From positions 310,001-374,000 of the forward strand of contig VDMD01000006.1 of the NCBI GenBank assembly GCA_007026445.1: DNA of 64,000 bases, given 5' to 3'. Every line of letters starts with the position of its first letter. The first letter of the stretch is position 1. Under the pieces are notes generated by a model. That model ran no database searches, was not told where the DNA came from, and was given only the letters and a program-made list of their open reading frames with translations. Shown here in pieces: positions 57,458-64,000 of this stretch. Made by a program: the position numbers and the translations under genes. This DNA is from Schizophyllum amplum. Lineage: Eukaryota; Basidiomycota; Agaricomycetes; Agaricales; Schizophyllaceae.

Positions 57458-58683
57458 ACGCATCCTGCTAGCGGCGGTCACCTTTGCGCCCCTCCCCCCC
57501 CCATAACCCAGTTCGAGAGCCTTGAACGATCCAGCGCTTTCCCCAATCGTCAGACTTCGTCTTCGAGTATGCCTCCAGAACTAGACGAGCGATATATTAG
57601 TTTGCTTGTACCAAATCCTCGTAGATGTACATATGTAGTGCGGTTACTACTCACCAGGGGCGAGCCGCTGTTAGATAACTTCCTGGCCTTTCTTTGAGTA
57701 GAGCGCGATATGGGATGAATAGTTGAAAGTTAGGATATATGTGATACCATGGCACTTTCTGGAGATCGTCGAGAGCTATACGCTGCCGCAGCTGAATGCC
57801 TGATGTAGGATCGAGTCCGGTCGCAGTTCTGAACGTCGGAACGATAGGCGGGTCTGTCTTGTCACATGCATACCGAGGGCAGCTCACAGAGTATGCGCAG
57901 AAGTTGAATAACGCCAAGTTTGCGTAGGAAGGGTTGAACGTTGAGAGCTTTCATGATGACATTCAAGAGAGCGAAAAAGGGTTGACGTGAAGATTGCGGC
58001 AAACACTGGCTTGTTTGCAGCTGCTTGGCTGCATACAGCTATTGTTCTCACGGCGCATACTTAGTGTTTAACTCGACCACCGTCGTCGATCTCTCTGGCA
58101 CCTCATAATCATTACATTCATCTCCCCAGAGGTCTTTATCGAAGGTATAGACTTGCGGGACTCCGTCTCCGCCCCTCTCGGTACCGCGTCTTGTGCAAGA
58201 CATCGTCTCGAGGGCGTTTTGAACATATTCGACGGATCAGCCAAACGACCTCTCTCAATACCCTTGTCATCACGAGGAGCTCGCCGAATAGACGCCCCGA
58301 GATCACGAGCCTGTCTTCCAACCTCTTTTGTGCCTCGATCAGCTTCGTCGTGACCGTCTCCATGCAATACACCCGCATTTTCTCTCGGGAATTCATCGGC
58401 CTCGTCAACTCACCAGTCGAATTCCAGTCTGCTGCCCTGCTCTTTGCCCTGCCCGGCCATGCTGCATGTCGGACCAGATATACAATATACTGTCTGTCAC
58501 CTTAGTAGGAAGCGGGCGCCCGCTCTTGCTCGACCCGGGTTGGCGCCGAAATTCTAGCTGAGTAGCTCTTGAAGCAGTGCGCGCGAGATTCATCCGCCCA
58601 CGCGTGCCATCGTCGCCTCGAGCATCGAACGTGCCTGGTCATGCAGCCTTGCTCGACGCGCTCTGTGCCTGGTCGAGGAGAGG
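57458..58683. other. Intergenic region upstream of the xylanase
   Basis: About 1.2 kb. A minus-strand frame at 57651-57917 (88 aa) has no recognised family. It presumably includes the xylanase regulatory region; no confident binding sites were assigned. Confidence 0.45.
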
Positions 58684-58690
58684 TATAAAT
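58684..58690 (+). promoter_or_regulatory. TATA box of the GH10 xylanase gene
   Basis: TATAAAT 62 bases before the start codon, the usual distance for inducible secreted-enzyme genes in basidiomycetes. Confidence 0.6.
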
Positions 58691-58745
58691 GCACGCTGGT
58701 GGTTGTTGAAGGGAGGCGACGCACTCATCACTCCTTCTTTCGATC

Positions 58746-60648
<1,903 letters not shown>

Positions 60649-61356
60649 GGTTTCAAAAGGAGCTTCTGGGATAGTGGCAATTGGGTAAATCGGTGTGTCA
60701 TATTTTCTGAAAACATGAACCGACTCGAGCACTGCAATGATGTTGTTCTTGGCGCCCTCGCCTTTCCATTTGTCCGCAATGGTTCACCGTTCAACTCGGC
60801 CTTGGAGGTCGTGATCTGCACGTGAGGTCCGTGTCAGCAAGTCACCGCCACCTTCACTGTCAGCGTCGATGGGCGCCGTGCCTTCGTGTCATCGGGGCGG
60901 AATTCGGACGAGGTGCGGAAGCGCATGCTTCATCGAGCGCCCTAGATGTTCGAAGTGCTTGCAGAAGGCATGCACAGAAGAATTTTGACCAGAACAGCTG
61001 AGAGTTGGTTGCGAATATTTACCAGCCGCTCTGGGACCGGCTCGGGAGGCAGCACGCGCCCCTTGTTCCCCTTGTTCCTTCTCACGGCTCCGGCGCGGAA
61101 TCTGCAGCGTGCCCGCCAGTCCTGTGTAATGAGCGCGACCCGGCTTTCTGTTCACCGTTTATCCGGTGCAGCGCGCACGCGCAATCGCGACGCAAGCACC
61201 GTGCTTCGTAAGAGCGGTGGCTGCGCATGTGGACAGAGGCGCGCCGCGGCCTTATATACGATCGCGAAGTCTCTGTTGCGTCCAGCGCTGTCTTACCACC
61301 CTTGCTCCCTACCCTCATCATCATCCATACCCTCCTCATTCCGCACGCTGTCCACC
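60649..61356. other. Xylanase 3' region and glutathione peroxidase promoter
   Basis: About 700 bases. A TATATA box (61253-61258) lies about 100 bases before the peroxidase start. The frame of the peroxidase stays open upstream through 60946, see findings. Confidence 0.5.
61253..61258 (+). promoter_or_regulatory. TATA box of the glutathione peroxidase gene
   Basis: TATATA in CCTTATATACG, 99-104 bases upstream of the start codon at 61357; a C/T-rich leader follows. Confidence 0.5.
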
Positions 61357-62108
61357 ATGTCTGAGAACGCCGGATTCTACTCGCTCAAGTCCGAGCTTGG
61401 CAACGGCAAGCCGTTCGACTTTGCTGAGCTGAAGGGCAAGGTCGTGCTGATCGTGAACGTCGCGTCGAAGTGGTGCGTGCGCGAACTAGCCCCTGTACGA
61501 GGAGTGACCGACGAGCCGTCCTCAGCGGGTTTACGCCCCAGTACAAGGGCCTGCAGGCTCTGTACGAGAAGTACAAGGACCAGGGGTTCGTCATCCTTGG
61601 CTTCCCTTGCAACCAGGTGCGCGACGCCCCCGCCCTCTCCCACTTACTCCCAGCTGATTCGCCCAATCAGTTCGGAGGCCAAGAGCCTGAAGATGACTCT
61701 GGCATCGCGACGTTCTGCGAGCGCAACCACGGTGTCACCTTCCCCCTCATGAAGAAGTCAGAAGTGAACGGCGACCACACGAACGAGGTTTACAAGTGGC
61801 TCAAGAGCCAGAAGTCAGGAATCCTCGGCTTGACGCGCATCAAGGTGTGTACTTCGTCTGTCCCGTCCCGCGTGTTCGCCAACCATCGCCATTCACATTG
61901 GCGTCCCTATCCTTCGGTCTCCTACCCATGTAGCGGTCTTTCCGTCCTTCTGTTCGCCAACATGCCCCCTTGAACAACATGCTAACTTCACCATGTGCAG
62001 TGGAACTTCGAGAAGTTCCTCATCGACAAGAACGGCAATGTCGTGAACCGCTGGGCCTCCACCACCGCACCGGATGCCATCGACGCCGAGGTCGCCAAGT
62101 TGCTGTGA
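61357..62108 (+). CDS. Glutathione peroxidase (thioredoxin-dependent, Gpx/Hyr1 type), 162 aa
   Basis: Thiol peroxidase reducing hydrogen and lipid peroxides, in fungi usually with thioredoxin and also a peroxide sensor. Exons: 61357-61472, 61526-61616, 61671-61844, 62001-62108; the sum is 163 codons. Peroxidatic Cys 39 in VASKCGFTPQY (Cys, not selenocysteine), the catalytic Gln in GFPCNQFGGQEP with the resolving Cys nearby (CERNHGVTFPL), and the Trp-Asn of WNFEKFLIDKNG. Length matches the cytosolic form. Upstream sequence is open in frame and Arg/Ser-rich, so a longer, mitochondrially targeted isoform is possible. Confidence 0.92.
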
Positions 62109-62559
62109 CTGCCTGCCCCTCCCAGACTGTGAACCAGACATCACAGTTGGCGTGAAGTCGGAGCAGCCTCTGACGTTTCCCATGTAGTAGTACTATCTAT
62201 GCCCGATGTATGCATAACCTTGTCACTTGACCTTGTATGGTCACCTTACCTGGTCTTGAGCTTGAGGTTAAACTTCGCAACGTGCGAGCACGGTGGTGCG
62301 CTAGTCATACTCAGGACCGCGTCAGCTCCTCTCTCGGCTTGAACGCACGAACAGACAGCGATAGTGATGGGCGAGAAACAGCGGTGAACGAACAGCAGCG
62401 CCAAGGCGCTCTGGATTTATAATGTGGATGTTACGATACTAGAATGGCATGCATGGGCTCTACTGTACATTTGTCCCGATAAGAGATCCAGTGGTCGAAT
62501 GCAAAAGCGGGTGGGTGGTCTCGTACTGCTCGTGAGGTGAAGGGCAGAGATTGTCCTGA
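62109..62559. other. Convergent intergenic region (peroxidase / Svf1)
   Basis: About 450 bases with both 3'UTRs. No gene recognised. Confidence 0.5.
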
Positions 62560-63962
62560 TCATGAGATGAAGGTCGCCTCGTTGTACAAAATGCCCTTGA
62601 CCTCAACCGGCTCGTCCTTGCCGGGCTCGGTGATAGTGATAGTTGCCGGGTTCATCCACTAAGGTCTAGTCAGCAAGCTGCACAAGCGAGAGGGGCGCAT
62701 ATGTGCGCACCTGGTAGATATAGGGCTTAGTACCCGCGACGTAGTTCACCACCATCTTCACCGCGTACGGGATCTCGGCAAGGACATCAACCTTGTCCAC
62801 AAGTCCGTGCGGCTTCGCTACAGGGCCCACGTCGCAGACGAGCTTGCCCGCGTACGTGCCGGGCGTCTCAGGGATGATGGATGGGCCCTTCCACTCGAAG
62901 GCAACTTCTGTCGGGCCCTTGTACCCCGTATCCGCATCCTGCTCCGTCTTGGTATGTGTTGCGCGCGAGATCACGGCGGCGTCCGCAGCCTGCTCCTCGC
63001 CCGGCCACTTCGTCTCCGCCGTGACCGCCGCGAGCTTTCCGCCCACGACGAGCGAGCCCACGCTCACGGTGACATTCCCCGTGCCCGGGCCCTTCTTCCC
63101 ATACGCGTCCGTCGTCGTGAACTCCATCTGCGTGCCGACGACGCCGCCGTGCTCGTCGCTCTGAAAGTGCGCGAAGTTCCACCTCGCGGCAACGAGGTTG
63201 GGGCGCATGCCCTGGATCGCGTGTATGAATACGCCCGTGCCCTCCATGACCTCTGCGGCGCCATTGATGATAATGTGGCCGGACGCGGTCGTGCGCGGCC
63301 AGAAGCGGTGGATCACGTAGCCCTCCGGGTTCGCCTCGTCGGCGCCAAAGTAGGAGAAGCCGCCCTTCTCGCCCTGACCGACCTTCCAGCCGGGCACGCC
63401 CGCCGGGCGGCGCACGTCGAGCGCGATCTGCAAGTCCTTGCCGAGGTTCGCGTTGATGGTGTACGACTCCGGGAACTCGCCCTCAGCGGCCTTGTGCGTC
63501 ACAGAGAACTGGTCCGACTTGGAGGAGCGCTTGTCGAGCCCAGGGGGAGGAGTGACAAAGTTACTGATGTTGACGGACTTCCAGATCTTGATGTTCTTGG
63601 CCGCGTTAAAGACCTTGCAGGTGAACTGGATCTGCGGGTACCAGACGCTGTGGGCATGTCAGCAAACGAGTCCTGCGCGAGAAGCGGCGTTGCACGCACC
63701 CGACCGATGAGTGGATGATCTGGCACATCAGGTACGTCCCGTCGTTCCCGATGGAGTACCAAACTTGCGTCTCCGTCGCAAAGGAGCCCGCGCACGTCCA
63801 TTCGGTGTCCTTGGGCGTCAGCTCTCCGAAGAGCTCCCCTTCCTTGACATTGGAGGTCACTGGGTGGAAGTTCTGCGCATCTGGCGCCGTGGTCCTGCTC
63901 GTATCTTAGCTGTGAGATCATATAACACGCTTGCAAACGTACGAGAAAAATGAGTTGAACAT
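62560..63962 (-). CDS. SVF1: Survival factor 1 (Svf1) homolog, 416 aa
   Basis: Lipocalin-like protein protecting against oxidative and cold stress and implicated in ceramide transport between ER and Golgi. Exons: 63962-63943, 63894-63700, 63647-62711, 62658-62560; the sum is 417 codons. Family blocks: N-terminal amphipathic MFNSFFS, NFHPVTS, ELTPKDTEWTCAGSFATETQ, LMCQIIHSSVGVWYPQIQFT, NFVTPPPGLDKRSSKSDQFS, VIHRFWPRTTASGHI and GVFIHAIQGMRPNLVAARWN. The start codon is 38 bases from the window edge, so promoter and leader are mostly outside. Confidence 0.92.
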
Positions 63963-64000
63963 CGTCGCGTGAGGCAGGCCCGCTCGATATTGACATTTAT

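Noticed and set aside
62807..63718. 303-aa ORF antisense to Svf1
   Set aside because: Arg/Asp/Val-rich mirror of GC-rich codons and no start context; shadow frame.

Overview
The window is nuclear DNA of a filamentous basidiomycete, most likely a wood-decaying Agaricomycete. The genes are GC-rich and cut by many 45-70 nt introns with GTRNGT donors. The families fit: a cellulose-binding (CBM1) GH10 xylanase, an ENA-type Na+ P-ATPase, a DUF6534 membrane-protein array, a basidiomycete-type P450, a Git3-like receptor and a chromodomain gypsy element. All gene models below were spliced by eye; each was accepted only when the exon lengths summed to a whole number of codons with no internal stop and the family motifs were intact.

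Layout. (1) 1-7285 is transposon DNA: the right-hand part of a large hAT element with an intact nine-exon transposase on the minus strand, abutted at its stop codon by a small non-autonomous hAT relative. (2) 7983-11685 is an ENA-type P-ATPase. (3) 12746-26367 is a ZIP zinc transporter whose sixth intron has been expanded to 12.2 kb by a very young gypsy chromovirus (LTRs differ at one of 509 positions). That element was itself hit by a 3.85-kb terminal-inverted-repeat element and by a 1.33-kb non-autonomous hAT element. (4) A second, almost identical, inverted copy of the 3.85-kb element lies at 28928-32774 in gene-poor DNA. (5) 34111-40207 (minus) holds three complete head-to-tail DUF6534 genes with the same 11-exon structure; an orphan last exon of a fourth lies at 26995-27222, on the far side of the transposon block. 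(6) 41347-63962 is dense, ordinary gene space: P450, cyclin B, DNA polymerase eta, a Git3-like receptor, Ras, CIA30/NDUFAF1, a small secreted cysteine-rich protein, GH10-CBM1 xylanase, glutathione peroxidase and Svf1.

Functional threads: ion homeostasis (ENA, ZIP), nutrient sensing and growth control (Git3-like receptor and Ras next to each other, cyclin B), DNA-damage bypass (polymerase eta), oxidative-stress and mitochondrial functions (glutathione peroxidase, Svf1, CIA30) and secreted degradation (xylanase). No operon-like logic is expected.

Most notable: a young nested transposon stack inside a ZIP intron, flanked by long inverted copies of an unclassified element; 2-nt and 3-nt micro-exons needed to restore conserved motifs in the xylanase and P450; a gypsy element with an AUG-free gag leader, an overlapping upstream ORF and two successive -1 frame changes; and a transposase whose stop codon is supplied by another transposon's terminal repeat.
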